Source: Novosphingobium sp. (GTDB lineage Bacteria; Pseudomonadota; Alphaproteobacteria; Sphingomonadales; Sphingomonadaceae). From it: 16,151 nt of DNA. Of the stretch, positions 1 to 6,875 are shown piece by piece. The notes beneath the pieces were generated by a model. That model saw only the letters and a program-made list of their open reading frames with translations. It was not told where the DNA came from and did no database searches. Both the position numbers and the translations under genes were made by a program. The number at the start of each line of letters is the position of its first letter. The first letter of the stretch is position 1. Location of the stretch: NCBI GenBank assembly GCA_028697875.1, contig JAQVEQ010000043.1, forward strand, positions 1 to 16,151. The letters run 5' to 3'.

Positions 1-342
1 GGGCTGCTGGCGGGCCTGTCGTTCTCGCGGATCATTCCCATTCTCGGCCTTTACGGCTCGGTCCACCTCGTCTTCCTGATGCTGACCCCGGCAGCCTACC
101 GCGGCAGCCGCTATCGCAAGTGGCCCGGCGCCCTGGCCGTGACGGTGTGGGTCGCTGGCGTTACTGTCGTCCTCCCCCGGCTGGTGCGCACGGTCTTTGC
201 CTACGATCTGACCTACGGCAGTCTCGCCGGGGCGATGATCGCGCTTTTCTTTTTCTGGTTAGTGGGGTTAGGGATAGTGGCCGGTGCGGAACTCAATGCC
301 GCGCTGGCGCGCACGCCCGAGGAGGAGGAAGCAGAGGCATGA
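1..342 (+). CDS. YihY/virulence factor BrkB family membrane protein (C-terminal part)
   Basis: The reading frame is open from base 1, so the gene begins outside the window and only its last 113 residues are visible. They show at least three hydrophobic segments (about residues 10-29, 43-60 and 74-97), then an acidic tail ending in PEEEEAEA. The family signature near the C-terminus is present: YGSLAGAMIALFFFWLVG, followed by AGAELNA at about residues 94-100. This matches the YihY/BrkB inner-membrane family, once called ribonuclease BN by mistake and still without an agreed function. The TGA stop overlaps the fabI start as ATGA, so the two genes are probably cotranscribed and translationally coupled. 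The family call is firm from the motif; the function is unknown. Confidence 0.85.
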   Translation, partial: GLLAGLSFSRIIPILGLYGSVHLVFLMLTPAAYRGSRYRKWPGALAVTVWVAGVTVVLPRLVRTVFAYDLTYGSLAGAMIALFFFWLVGLGIVAGAELNAALARTPEEEEAEA

Positions 343-1142
343 CCGGTTTGATGGCAGGGAAGCGCGGCCTGATCATGGGCTTGGCGAACGACAAGTCGCT
401 GGCCTGGGGGATCGCGCAGAAGCTGCGCGAACAGGGCGCGGAATTGGCATTTTCCTACCAGGGCGAAGCCTTGCTCAAGCGGGTCAAGCCGCTGGCGGAA
501 AGCCTGGACAGCGATTTCCTGATCGATTGCGACGTCTCCAGCATGGAAGCGCTGGATGCGGCCTTCGATCAGATCAAGGCCCGGTGGGACACGCTGGACT
601 TCGTGGTCCACGCGATCGGCTTTTCCGACAAGAACGAACTGCGCGGGAAATTCGTCGACACCAGCCTCGAAAACTTCCTGATGACGATGAACATCTCCGC
701 CTATTCGCTGGTCGCGGTGACGAAGCGCGCGGCGGAAATGATGCCCGATGGCGGATCGATCCTGACGCTGACCTATTACGGCGCGGAAAAGGTCGTGCCC
801 CATTACAACGTCATGGGCGTGGCCAAGGCGGCGCTGGAAACCAGCGTCAAGTATCTCGCCAACGATCTCGGCCCGGCGAATATCCGCGTGAACGCGGTTT
901 CGGCGGGGCCGATCAAGACGCTGGCCGCCAGCGGGATCGGCGATTTCCGCTACATCCTCAAATGGAACGAGCTCAACTCGCCGCTGCGCCGTAACGTCAC
1001 GATCGAGGATGTCGGCGGGTCGGGCCTCTATTTCCTGTCCGGCCTCTCGTCCGGCGTCACTGGCGAAGTGCACCATGTCGACGCAGGCTATCACCTGGTC
1101 GGGATGAAGCAGGAAGACGCGCCGGATATCGCCCTGAGCTGA
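339..1142 (+). CDS. fabI: Enoyl-[acyl-carrier-protein] reductase, NADH-dependent (FabI)
   Basis: This 267-residue protein has the usual FabI length. FabI performs the last reduction of each fatty-acid elongation cycle, turning trans-2-enoyl-ACP into acyl-ACP, in the cytoplasm. The N-terminal dinucleotide-binding stretch KRGLIMGLANDKSLAWGIA (residues 8-26) is the atypical SDR nucleotide motif of FabI. HAIGF lies at 91-95. The catalytic group is Tyr146/147, Tyr156 and Lys163 (YNVMGVAK, Tyr-x6-Lys), at the same numbering as in E. coli FabI. AGPIKTLAASGI (189-200) is the substrate-loop region. Start: ATG at 339 has GGAGGAGGAA at 321-330 eight bases upstream, well placed. A longer open frame upstream lies out of frame over the YihY gene and is not coding. 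The gene overlaps the preceding stop by 4 bp and converges on wecC with only 24 bp between them. Confidence 0.96.
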   Translation: MTGLMAGKRGLIMGLANDKSLAWGIAQKLREQGAELAFSYQGEALLKRVKPLAESLDSDFLIDCDVSSMEALDAAFDQIKARWDTLDFVVHAIGFSDKNELRGKFVDTSLENFLMTMNISAYSLVAVTKRAAEMMPDGGSILTLTYYGAEKVVPHYNVMGVAKAALETSVKYLANDLGPANIRVNAVSAGPIKTLAASGIGDFRYILKWNELNSPLRRNVTIEDVGGSGLYFLSGLSSGVTGEVHHVDAGYHLVGMKQEDAPDIALS

Positions 1143-1166
1143 GGGCTCCGAACCGGATCCGGGCGG

Positions 1167-2474
1167 TCAGCCTGCCTTGCGCAGGCCGGCCGCTTCCCCG
1201 TCCATCGCCGCCGGCTGGTCCGGCCAGATGCCGCGCGTGTCGTAGACGGCCTTGTCCTCCCGCTCGGCCAGCGGGACGGACTTGAACACGTCGTGATCGA
1301 CCAGCACGATCATCACGCCGCACTCCTCCAGCGCGGTGTCGACGTCGATCAGGTGCGCGCCGGTGCCGGTGAATTCGATCGGCAATTCGGCGGCATAGGG
1401 TTCGACCACGTGAATCCGCTCGCCGAAACGGCGGGCGAGCGTCGCCGCGACCAGCCGCGCCGGACTCTCGCGGAAATCGTCGATATTGGCCTTGAAGGCG
1501 AGACCGAGGCAGGCGACTTTCGCCTGCGGCCGGTTTTCGACCAGCGCCGTCGCCCGCGCGATCACGTGATGGATCTTGCCGTCGTTCACGCCGCGTGCGG
1601 TGCGGATCAGCGGCGTTTCCTCCGGCGCGCCGTGGACGATGAACCACGGATCGACCGCGATGCAGTGCCCGCCCACGCCCGGGCCGGGCTGGAGGATGTT
1701 GACCCGCGGATGGCGGTTGGCCAGCCGGATCACTTCCCACACGTCCAGCCCCATGGCGTCGGACACGATCGACAGTTCGTTGGCGAAGGCGATGTTGACG
1801 TCGCGATAGGCGTTTTCGACCAGCTTGGTCATTTCCGCGCTGCGCGCATCGGTAGTGACGCAGGTTCCCCGGACGAAACGCTTGTAGAAGGCCAGCGCCT
1901 TGCGCGCGCAGCGCGGGGTGATCCCGCCGATCGAGCGGTCGTTGTTGGTCAGTTCTTCCAGGATGCGGCCCGGCAGGACCCGCTCCGGGCAATAGGCGAT
2001 GGCGACGTCCGGCGTGCCGTCGCACAGGCCGGGCAGCTTGATGTCCGGGCGCTTCGCGGCGATCAGGTCGCGCATCCGTTCGGTCGTGCCGACCGGCGAA
2101 GTCGATTCGAGAATGATCGTGTCGCCCGCCTTCAGCACCCCGGCGACGCTTTCCGCCGCCGCCAGGACATAAGAGAGGTCCGGCGTGTGGTGCCCGTCCT
2201 TGGCAAACGGCGTCGGCACCGCGATCACGAACACGTCGGCAGGCGCGATCTGCGTCGCGGCGCGCAACAGCCCGCGCTGGACCACCCCGTGGACCAGGCC
2301 GTCGAGATCGACTTCCTCGATATGGATTTCGCCGCGGTTGATCGTTTCGACGACCTTTTCGGACACATCGAGACCGAGGACTTTCATCCCCGCGCGGGCA
2401 ATGACCGCCGCGGTGGGCAGGCCGATGTAACCGAGGCCGACGACACAAACTTCAGGCAATTCGCTACCGCGCAT
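1167..2474 (-). CDS. wecC: UDP-N-acetyl-D-mannosamine dehydrogenase (WecC)
   Basis: This 435-residue protein belongs to the UDP-glucose/GDP-mannose dehydrogenase family. WecC oxidises UDP-ManNAc twice with NAD+ to give UDP-ManNAcA, a precursor of surface polysaccharides. Visible features are the Rossmann motif VVGLGYIGLP (11-20), VPTPF (86-90), STSPVGTT (124-131), AYCPERVLPG (160-169), the central helix ENAYRDVNIAFANEL (220-234), the catalytic cysteine Cys271 in GPGVGGHCIAVDP, and GLAFKANIDDFRESP (324-338) in the C-terminal UDP-binding domain. The AYCPERVLPG form and the wecB neighbour favour ManNAc over other UDP-sugars. Start: ATG at 2474 gives the expected N-terminus just before the Rossmann fold; the frame stays open further upstream, but only over wecB. 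It follows wecB by 73 bp, so an operon is likely. No glycosyltransferase or polymerase lies beside it. A related UDP-sugar substrate, such as UDP-GalNAc, cannot be excluded. Confidence 0.92.
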   Translation of the reverse strand: MRGSELPEVCVVGLGYIGLPTAAVIARAGMKVLGLDVSEKVVETINRGEIHIEEVDLDGLVHGVVQRGLLRAATQIAPADVFVIAVPTPFAKDGHHTPDLSYVLAAAESVAGVLKAGDTIILESTSPVGTTERMRDLIAAKRPDIKLPGLCDGTPDVAIAYCPERVLPGRILEELTNNDRSIGGITPRCARKALAFYKRFVRGTCVTTDARSAEMTKLVENAYRDVNIAFANELSIVSDAMGLDVWEVIRLANRHPRVNILQPGPGVGGHCIAVDPWFIVHGAPEETPLIRTARGVNDGKIHHVIARATALVENRPQAKVACLGLAFKANIDDFRESPARLVAATLARRFGERIHVVEPYAAELPIEFTGTGAHLIDVDTALEECGVMIVLVDHDVFKSVPLAEREDKAVYDTRGIWPDQPAAMDGEAAGLRKAG

Positions 2475-2547
2475 GGAGGGTTCCCGCTCAATTCCCGCCC
2501 GGCCTAGCCGGAAAGGGGTAAAGATAGCGGTAACGATGGGGCCGGTT

Positions 2548-3663
2548 TCAGCCCGCCAGCAGGTCCGCGATGCGGCGCGCGCTCTTGCCGTCGCCGAACG
2601 GATTGTGCGCCCGCGCCATCTCGGCATAGGCCTGCGCATCGTCGAGCAGGCGCGTGGCTTCGGCCACGATCCGCGCCGCATCGGTGCCGACCAGCCGCGC
2701 CGTTCCCGCCGCGACGCCTTCCGGCCGCTCGGTCGTCTCGCGCATCACCAGCACCGGCTTGCCCAGCGCGGGCGCCTCTTCCTGCACGCCGCCGCTGTCG
2801 GTCAGCATCAGGGTGCAGATATCGAGCAGGCGGACGAAATGCGGATAGTCGAGCGGTTCGATCAGCGCGACATTGTCCAGCCCGGACAGTTCGGCCTGCA
2901 TGACCGAACGGACGTTGGGATTGAGATGGACCGGGAAGATCAGCGCCACATCCCCGCGCGTGGCGATCCGGCGGATGGCGTCGGCAATCGCCTGCATCCC
3001 TTCACCGAAATTCTCCCGCCGGTGGCTGGTGACGCCGATGATCCGCTTGCCGGCAAAGCGCGCTTCCAGGTCCGCCAGGCCGCCGGCCAGCTCCGGCCGG
3101 CTGCGGATACGCGCCGCGACCCAGTGCAGCGCGTCGATCACCGTGTTGCCGGTGACGCGGATCGTCGCCGGATCGACATTCTCGCGCCGCAGGGCCTCAG
3201 CCGCCGTTTCGGTCGGCGCGCAATGGAGCGCGGCCATGGTGCCGATGATCCGGCGGTTGATCTCTTCGGGCCAGGGGTGATGGATATTGCCGGAACGCAG
3301 CCCCGCTTCGACATGGGCGACCGGGATCTTGCGGTAATAGGCCGCCAGCGCGCCGCACATGGCCGTCGCCGTATCGCCTTGCACCACGACCCAGTCGGGC
3401 TGCTCCACGTCGAGCACCTGGCCGATCCCCGTCAAGAGCCGCGCGGTCAGCGCATCGAGGCTCTGGTCCGGCTGCATCACGTCGAGATCGTGGCCGGGCG
3501 CGATGCCCGCGATCTCCAGTACCTGGTCGAGCATCCCGCGATGCTGCCCGGTCACGCAGACGCGGCTGACAAAGCGGTTGTCGCCCTCCAGCGCATGGAC
3601 GAGCGGGAACAGCTTGATCGCTTCGGGGCGTGTGCCGAAGACGGTGAGAATGCGTCGGGCCAT
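2548..3663 (-). CDS. wecB: UDP-N-acetylglucosamine 2-epimerase, non-hydrolysing (WecB)
   Basis: This 371-residue protein has the standard length of the non-hydrolysing epimerases, which interconvert UDP-GlcNAc and UDP-ManNAc in the cytoplasm. It has two GT-B-like Rossmann domains. Key motifs are FGTRPEAIK (9-17), QGDTAT (95-100, Asp97), HVEAGLRSG (117-125, Glu119), WPEEINR (131-137), TSHRRENFGEG (212-222, His214), TDSGGVQEEAP (288-298) and ETTERPEGV (309-317). Asp97, Glu119, Glu133 and His214 correspond, shifted by one or two positions, to the catalytic set of E. coli WecB. Start: ATG at 3663, with AGGGG about six bases upstream. It is the first gene of the wecB-wecC pair, which together make UDP-ManNAcA. 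The next gene upstream on the same strand ends 55 bp away, so wecB may have its own promoter or be read through. Confidence 0.95.
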   Translation of the reverse strand: MARRILTVFGTRPEAIKLFPLVHALEGDNRFVSRVCVTGQHRGMLDQVLEIAGIAPGHDLDVMQPDQSLDALTARLLTGIGQVLDVEQPDWVVVQGDTATAMCGALAAYYRKIPVAHVEAGLRSGNIHHPWPEEINRRIIGTMAALHCAPTETAAEALRRENVDPATIRVTGNTVIDALHWVAARIRSRPELAGGLADLEARFAGKRIIGVTSHRRENFGEGMQAIADAIRRIATRGDVALIFPVHLNPNVRSVMQAELSGLDNVALIEPLDYPHFVRLLDICTLMLTDSGGVQEEAPALGKPVLVMRETTERPEGVAAGTARLVGTDAARIVAEATRLLDDAQAYAEMARAHNPFGDGKSARRIADLLAG

Positions 3664-3709
3664 GCGCCGCCCCTAGCGGCAATTGGTTAAAGGCGCATTG
3701 GCGATGACG

Positions 3710-3731
3710 GCCCGCGCGTTACTGCGCGGGC
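3710..3731 (-). terminator. GC-rich hairpin spanning the stop of the secreted four-Cys protein gene
   Basis: GCCCGCGC at 3710-3717 pairs with GCGCGGGC at 3724-3731, giving an 8-bp perfect stem with a 6-base loop that contains the TAA stop (3719-3721) of the gene on the minus strand. No run of T follows, so if it terminates transcription it is a weak or Rho-assisted terminator; it could instead slow release at the stop codon or protect the mRNA 3' end. The structure is seen in the sequence; the role is inferred. Confidence 0.35.
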
Positions 3732-4294
3732 GGCGCATCCGTTGCCGCGCCCGTATCGGCCGGGGGCGTATCGGGCGTGGCGGCAGCTTCGGCAGCCTGA
3801 CGTTCGTCATATTCCTTTTCCGCCTGTTCGACCCGGGCCTGTTCGTCGGCGGCCTGTTCGTCGATGGTCGAAAGCCGTTCCTCGCGCGCCTTGGCGATCA
3901 GTTCGCCGAAACGCGCGGAGCCGCTTTCCTTCTTTTCGGCATAGGCGGCATCGATCAGCTTCTGGGTACAGCCCAGTTCGCCGCCCGCACCGACCGGCGA
4001 GCAGGAATTGATACCGTTGGAGCCAATGGTTTCATAGGCCAGCACGCGTTCGGTCCAGGCCTTGTTGTCCGGGGATTCGCTGGAACGCAGGTCTTGGGGG
4101 ATGCGATAGCGTTCGCTTTCGGCCTTGCGGGCGCAAACGGTGATTTCGTCGCCGGTGGAAGGCGGGCACTTGTCGTCGCCGTAGACAATCAGCTGGTTGA
4201 CGCGATAGTCCTTGTCCTGCGCCATGGCAGGCGCGGCGCCGGCAAACAGGGTCGCAGCGGCGACGGCGGCAGCGGCAATCAGGCGTTTCATCAT
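3719..4294 (-). CDS. Secreted four-cysteine protein of unknown function
   Basis: I do not recognise a characterised family. The 191-residue product starts with a clear Sec signal peptide: MMKRL, a hydrophobic alanine-rich stretch, and APAMA|Q with likely cleavage after residue 25. The mature part has a compact region (about 30-115) with four cysteines (Cys43, Cys54, Cys98, Cys109) and the segment GDEITVCARKAESERYRIP (48-66), which resembles uncharacterised secreted proteins I associate with sphingomonads. Residues 115-170 are highly charged and probably helical or coiled coil. The last 20 residues are rich in Pro, Ala and Asp and probably disordered. Start: of the ATGs at 4306, 4294 and 4291, I prefer 4294 because GGAG sits six bases upstream and the product begins with the signal peptide. 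The cysteines suggest two disulfides, which would fit the nearby DsbB, but that is inference. Confidence 0.7.
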   Translation of the reverse strand: MMKRLIAAAAVAAATLFAGAAPAMAQDKDYRVNQLIVYGDDKCPPSTGDEITVCARKAESERYRIPQDLRSSESPDNKAWTERVLAYETIGSNGINSCSPVGAGGELGCTQKLIDAAYAEKKESGSARFGELIAKAREERLSTIDEQAADEQARVEQAEKEYDERQAAEAAATPDTPPADTGAATDAPPAQ

Positions 4295-4429
4295 CTCGAA
4301 CTCCATGGCGGATGGTTTTCCGCCCTTCTCCTCGGGCCTCAGACAACATGCCTGCTGAACCCGGCATGACGCAAGCGCGATGGGCCTACGCGATCCCAGA
4401 TAAAATGCCCGAAATCAAATGGGAATGCT
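4295..4429 (-). promoter_or_regulatory. 135-bp gap before the secreted-protein gene; probable promoter region
   Basis: This is the largest gap in the minus-strand run between coq7 and the secreted-protein gene, and it is richer in A/T than its surroundings around 4395-4425. It holds a 6-bp inverted repeat CATGCC/GGCATG (4347-4352 and 4363-4368) with a 10-base spacer. I could not assign convincing -35/-10 boxes. Because wecB and wecC follow at modest spacing, a promoter here could serve all three genes. Confidence 0.3.
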
Positions 4430-4969
4430 TCAGATCCTTTCGGACAGGCGAATGGCGAGGCGGCAACCCAGCCGGATCGCGCCGGAAAGCAGGGGATAGG
4501 CCGGTGCCCGTTCCGCCCCGGCGGCCAGCGCGGCGTCGCGATGCTCGCGCTCGTCCTCGCGGAATTCCTCGACCGCCCCGGCCAGTTCGGGATCGTGCCC
4601 GCCTTCCAGTTCGTCGAGCTGGCGGGTGTAGTGGCGGTCGATTTCCTCTTCGACCGCCGCCGTGCAGGCCATGGCCGCTTCCGGGCCGATCAGCGCGGTC
4701 GCCGCACCCAGCGCGAAGCCCGCGACATGCCAGAACGGCCGAAGCACGGTCGGGCGCACGCCCCGTTCCGCCATCAGGGTGTTGAAGCGGGCGAGATGGT
4801 CGTCTTCCTGCCGGGCCATGCCCGCGATCTCGCCGGCATGGGGGCCGTTGCTGCCCAGCACTGCCAGCTGCCCGGCATAGATCCGGGTCGCGCCGAATTC
4901 GCCCGCCTGGTCGACACGGATCATCCGCGCCGTATCGGGCCGCGCCGTGCCGCCTGCCTGTTCGCTCAT
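4430..4969 (-). CDS. coq7: Demethoxyubiquinone hydroxylase, Coq7 family
   Basis: This 179-residue protein matches the length of bacterial Coq7/CAT5 di-iron monooxygenases, which hydroxylate the C6 ring position of demethoxyubiquinone near the end of ubiquinone synthesis. The six di-iron ligands can be placed: Glu24 (DQAGEFGA), Glu55-x-x-His58 (EDDH), Glu107 or 108 (AAVEEEIDRHY) and Glu140-x-x-His143 (EDEREH). The hydrophobic segment around 80-105 (FWHVAGFALGAATALIGPEA) is the expected membrane-contacting helix pair. Start: ATG at 4969 is the first codon of a TCAT/ATGA overlap with the dsbB stop; the frame remains open upstream, but over dsbB. It is the last gene of the long minus-strand run. 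Its overlap with dsbB is functionally apt, since DsbB uses ubiquinone as its electron acceptor. Confidence 0.95.
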   Translation of the reverse strand: MSEQAGGTARPDTARMIRVDQAGEFGATRIYAGQLAVLGSNGPHAGEIAGMARQEDDHLARFNTLMAERGVRPTVLRPFWHVAGFALGAATALIGPEAAMACTAAVEEEIDRHYTRQLDELEGGHDPELAGAVEEFREDEREHRDAALAAGAERAPAYPLLSGAIRLGCRLAIRLSERI

Positions 4970-5466
4970 GACACTGTTCCTTCCGGCGTCGCCGCCTTGT
5001 TGCCGCGAAAGAGCAGGCCGGTGATCGCCAGCGCCGCCGCAGTCGAGATCAGGAAGTTCCACCCGGCCAGCGAAATCCCGAACAGGCTCCACTGCACTTC
5101 GTCGCAGCGGACCAGCGGCGCGTTCATGATCGCTTCCAGCGGATCGCCGCCGCCCGCCGTGACCGGGGTGCTGCAGGCGGTCAGGCCTTCCCACCAGCCA
5201 TATTCCACCCCGGCGTGGAAGGCGCCGATCAGGCCGGACGAGAGGATGGAAAGCGCCGCCAGCCCCAGCCAGAAACGATGGGGCCGCGCGATCGTGCCCA
5301 TGACGGCGAACCCGATCGCGATGAAATGGGGATAGCGCTGCCACCAGCACATTTCGCACGGGTAAAGCCCGAAGGCGTACTGGCCGACATAGGCCCCGGC
5401 GAGCAGCGCCGCCGGCACGCCCAGCGCCAGGATGCGCGCCAGCGAGAGGGATGCCCCGCCGCCCAC
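4966..5466 (-). CDS. dsbB: Disulfide bond formation protein B (DsbB family)
   Basis: This 166-residue inner-membrane protein has four predicted membrane helices (about residues 8-30, 46-62, 66-85 and 128-152). DsbB reoxidises periplasmic DsbA and passes the electrons to ubiquinone. Both cysteine pairs are present: Cys37-Cys40 in LYPCEMCWWQRYPH (first periplasmic loop, quinone-linked) and Cys98/Cys121 in the second periplasmic loop (TACST and LVRCDE). FHAGVEYGWWEG (83-94) is typical of alphaproteobacterial DsbB. The only suitable upstream start is GTG at 5466, three bases after the ctpA stop codon, with no strong ribosome binding site, so its translation probably depends on coupling to ctpA. 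It overlaps coq7 by four bases. No dsbA lies in the window. Confidence 0.9.
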   Translation of the reverse strand: MGGGASLSLARILALGVPAALLAGAYVGQYAFGLYPCEMCWWQRYPHFIAIGFAVMGTIARPHRFWLGLAALSILSSGLIGAFHAGVEYGWWEGLTACSTPVTAGGGDPLEAIMNAPLVRCDEVQWSLFGISLAGWNFLISTAAALAITGLLFRGNKAATPEGTVS

Positions 5467-5469
5467 CGT

Positions 5470-6819
5470 TCAGTCGCGTTTGGTGGCCAGCGCCGCCGGA
5501 CCGGCGGTGTGGCGCAGGGTCTGCAGTGCGTAGTAGAGCTGGAAGTCCTCGATCCCCTTTTCCTTGAGCTCTTCGGGCGTGGCCGAAAAGCGCGGATCGG
5601 TCTGCTTGTCGACTTCCAGTTCCTTGTCGTCGAGATCGACCTCGTTGACGAGGTGCCCGCGCAAGTCGGATTCGCGATAGCGCAGCTTGGCCCGCTTGGC
5701 CCGGTCGGGATCGGACAGCTGCGGCACGGTGATGTCCGGCTCGATCCCGCCTTCCTGCACCGAGCGGCCCGAAGGGGTGTAGTAGCGCGCAGTCGTCAGC
5801 TTGAGCGCGCTGTCGCGCGTCAGCGGCAGCAGGGTCTGCACGCTGCCCTTGCCGAAGCTGCGCTCGCCCATGACCAGCGCGCGGTGGTGGTCCTGCAGCG
5901 CACCGGCGACGATTTCGGAAGCCGAGGCGGACCCCGCATCGATCAGCACGATCAGTGGCACGCCCTTGGCGGCATCCCCGCGATAGACCTTTTCCGCGTC
6001 GTAATAGATGTTTTCCCGTGCGATCCGCCCGCGCTGGGACACGATCTGGCCGCTGTCGAGGAACAGGTCGGACAAGGCCACCGCCTCGTCCAGCGAACCG
6101 CCCGGATTCGAACGCAGGTCGAGCACCAGCCCCTTGAGCGAGCCGCCCGCCTCGCGCCGCAGCTTGAGCACCGCGCTTTTCACGTCGGCGCCGACATCGC
6201 GCGAGAATTCGTTGACCGCGATGACGCCGACCTTGCCCGGCTTGAGTTCGGACGTGACCGGCTCCAGCTCGATCACCCCGCGCGTCACGGTGACGTCGAA
6301 GGGTTCGTCCCGCCCGGGGCGGAAGATCGTCAGGCGGATCGGCGTCCCTGCCGGGCCGCGCATCTTGGCCACCGCTTCGTCCAGTTCCAGACCGTAGATC
6401 AGCTTGCCGTCGAGGTGCGTGATGAAATCGCCCGCCTTGACGCCCGCCTTTTCCGCCGGGCTGCCGCGGAACGGCGAAATCACTTTCACCGCTTCGTCTT
6501 CCATCGTCACCGACAGGCCGAGGCCCTGGTAATTGCCGTCGATCATGGTTTCGAGCCGTTCGAGGTCGGAACCGTCGAGATAAGCCGAATGGGGATCGAG
6601 CGCGGCCAGCATGCCGTCGATCGCGCCGCGCACCAAAGTCTCGTCGTCGACCGGATCGACGTAGTTCGCCTTGATCCGCTGGTAGATCGCGTAGAGCTTG
6701 CCGAATTGCGGCGCGGCGCGGCCGTCGACCGCGGCCAGCCCGGCCGTAGTGACGGGCAGGAGCGCGACGGCGGTAACCAGCGCGGCGGAACGCATCAGGG
6801 AAGCGAGTTTCATGGCCAT
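5470..6819 (-). CDS. ctpA: Carboxyl-terminal processing protease, S41 family (CtpA)
   Basis: This 449-residue periplasmic serine protease cleaves proteins near their C-termini and in other Gram-negatives controls peptidoglycan hydrolases. It carries a signal peptide or anchor (about residues 4-30), a short helical N-terminal domain, a PDZ domain at about 95-180 (FRGSPAEKAGVKAGDFITHL), and the S41 protease core with LVLDLRSNPGGSLDEA (231-246). The catalytic dyad is Ser299 in DAGSASASEIVAGAL and Lys324 in GERSFGKGSVQ, with the family's usual 25-residue spacing. The tail from about 370 is charged. Start: ATG at 6819 is given; ATG at 6813 is equally possible, because the purine-rich AGAGAG lies only two bases before the first ATG but is better spaced for the second. 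It follows the envC-like gene by 56 bp, a common pairing in alphaproteobacteria. Confidence 0.94.
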   Translation of the reverse strand: MAMKLASLMRSAALVTAVALLPVTTAGLAAVDGRAAPQFGKLYAIYQRIKANYVDPVDDETLVRGAIDGMLAALDPHSAYLDGSDLERLETMIDGNYQGLGLSVTMEDEAVKVISPFRGSPAEKAGVKAGDFITHLDGKLIYGLELDEAVAKMRGPAGTPIRLTIFRPGRDEPFDVTVTRGVIELEPVTSELKPGKVGVIAVNEFSRDVGADVKSAVLKLRREAGGSLKGLVLDLRSNPGGSLDEAVALSDLFLDSGQIVSQRGRIARENIYYDAEKVYRGDAAKGVPLIVLIDAGSASASEIVAGALQDHHRALVMGERSFGKGSVQTLLPLTRDSALKLTTARYYTPSGRSVQEGGIEPDITVPQLSDPDRAKRAKLRYRESDLRGHLVNEVDLDDKELEVDKQTDPRFSATPEELKEKGIEDFQLYYALQTLRHTAGPAALATKRD

Positions 6820-6875
6820 GCTCTCTATCGCGCGGGCGAGCTTAACGCCAGATGAGGATTTTGCCCGGCACGCAA

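Noticed and set aside
120..1142. A 340-residue frame that extends fabI upstream
   Set aside because: The added N-terminus is read out of frame through the YihY gene, is arginine-rich shadow sequence, and the ATG at 339 has an excellent ribosome binding site.
1170..1186. GCCTGC/GCAGGC hairpin at the end of wecC as a fabI terminator
   Set aside because: The stem is only six pairs, lies within the wecC coding end and is not followed by a T run. The palindrome CCGGATCCGG at 1153-1162 has no loop.
2499..2511. CCGGC-CTA-GCCGG hairpin between wecB and wecC
   Set aside because: A five-pair stem without a T tract is common by chance in this GC-rich sequence and does not support a terminator.
2475..2681. 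A 69-residue N-terminal extension of wecC
   Set aside because: It overlaps the 3' end of wecB, is compositionally a shadow, and the WecC family begins close to the Rossmann motif.
5215..6855. A 546-residue frame on the plus strand opposite dsbB and ctpA
   Set aside because: It lies antisense to two well-supported genes, has the Arg/Asp/His-rich make-up of GC-rich shadow frames, and shows no domain.
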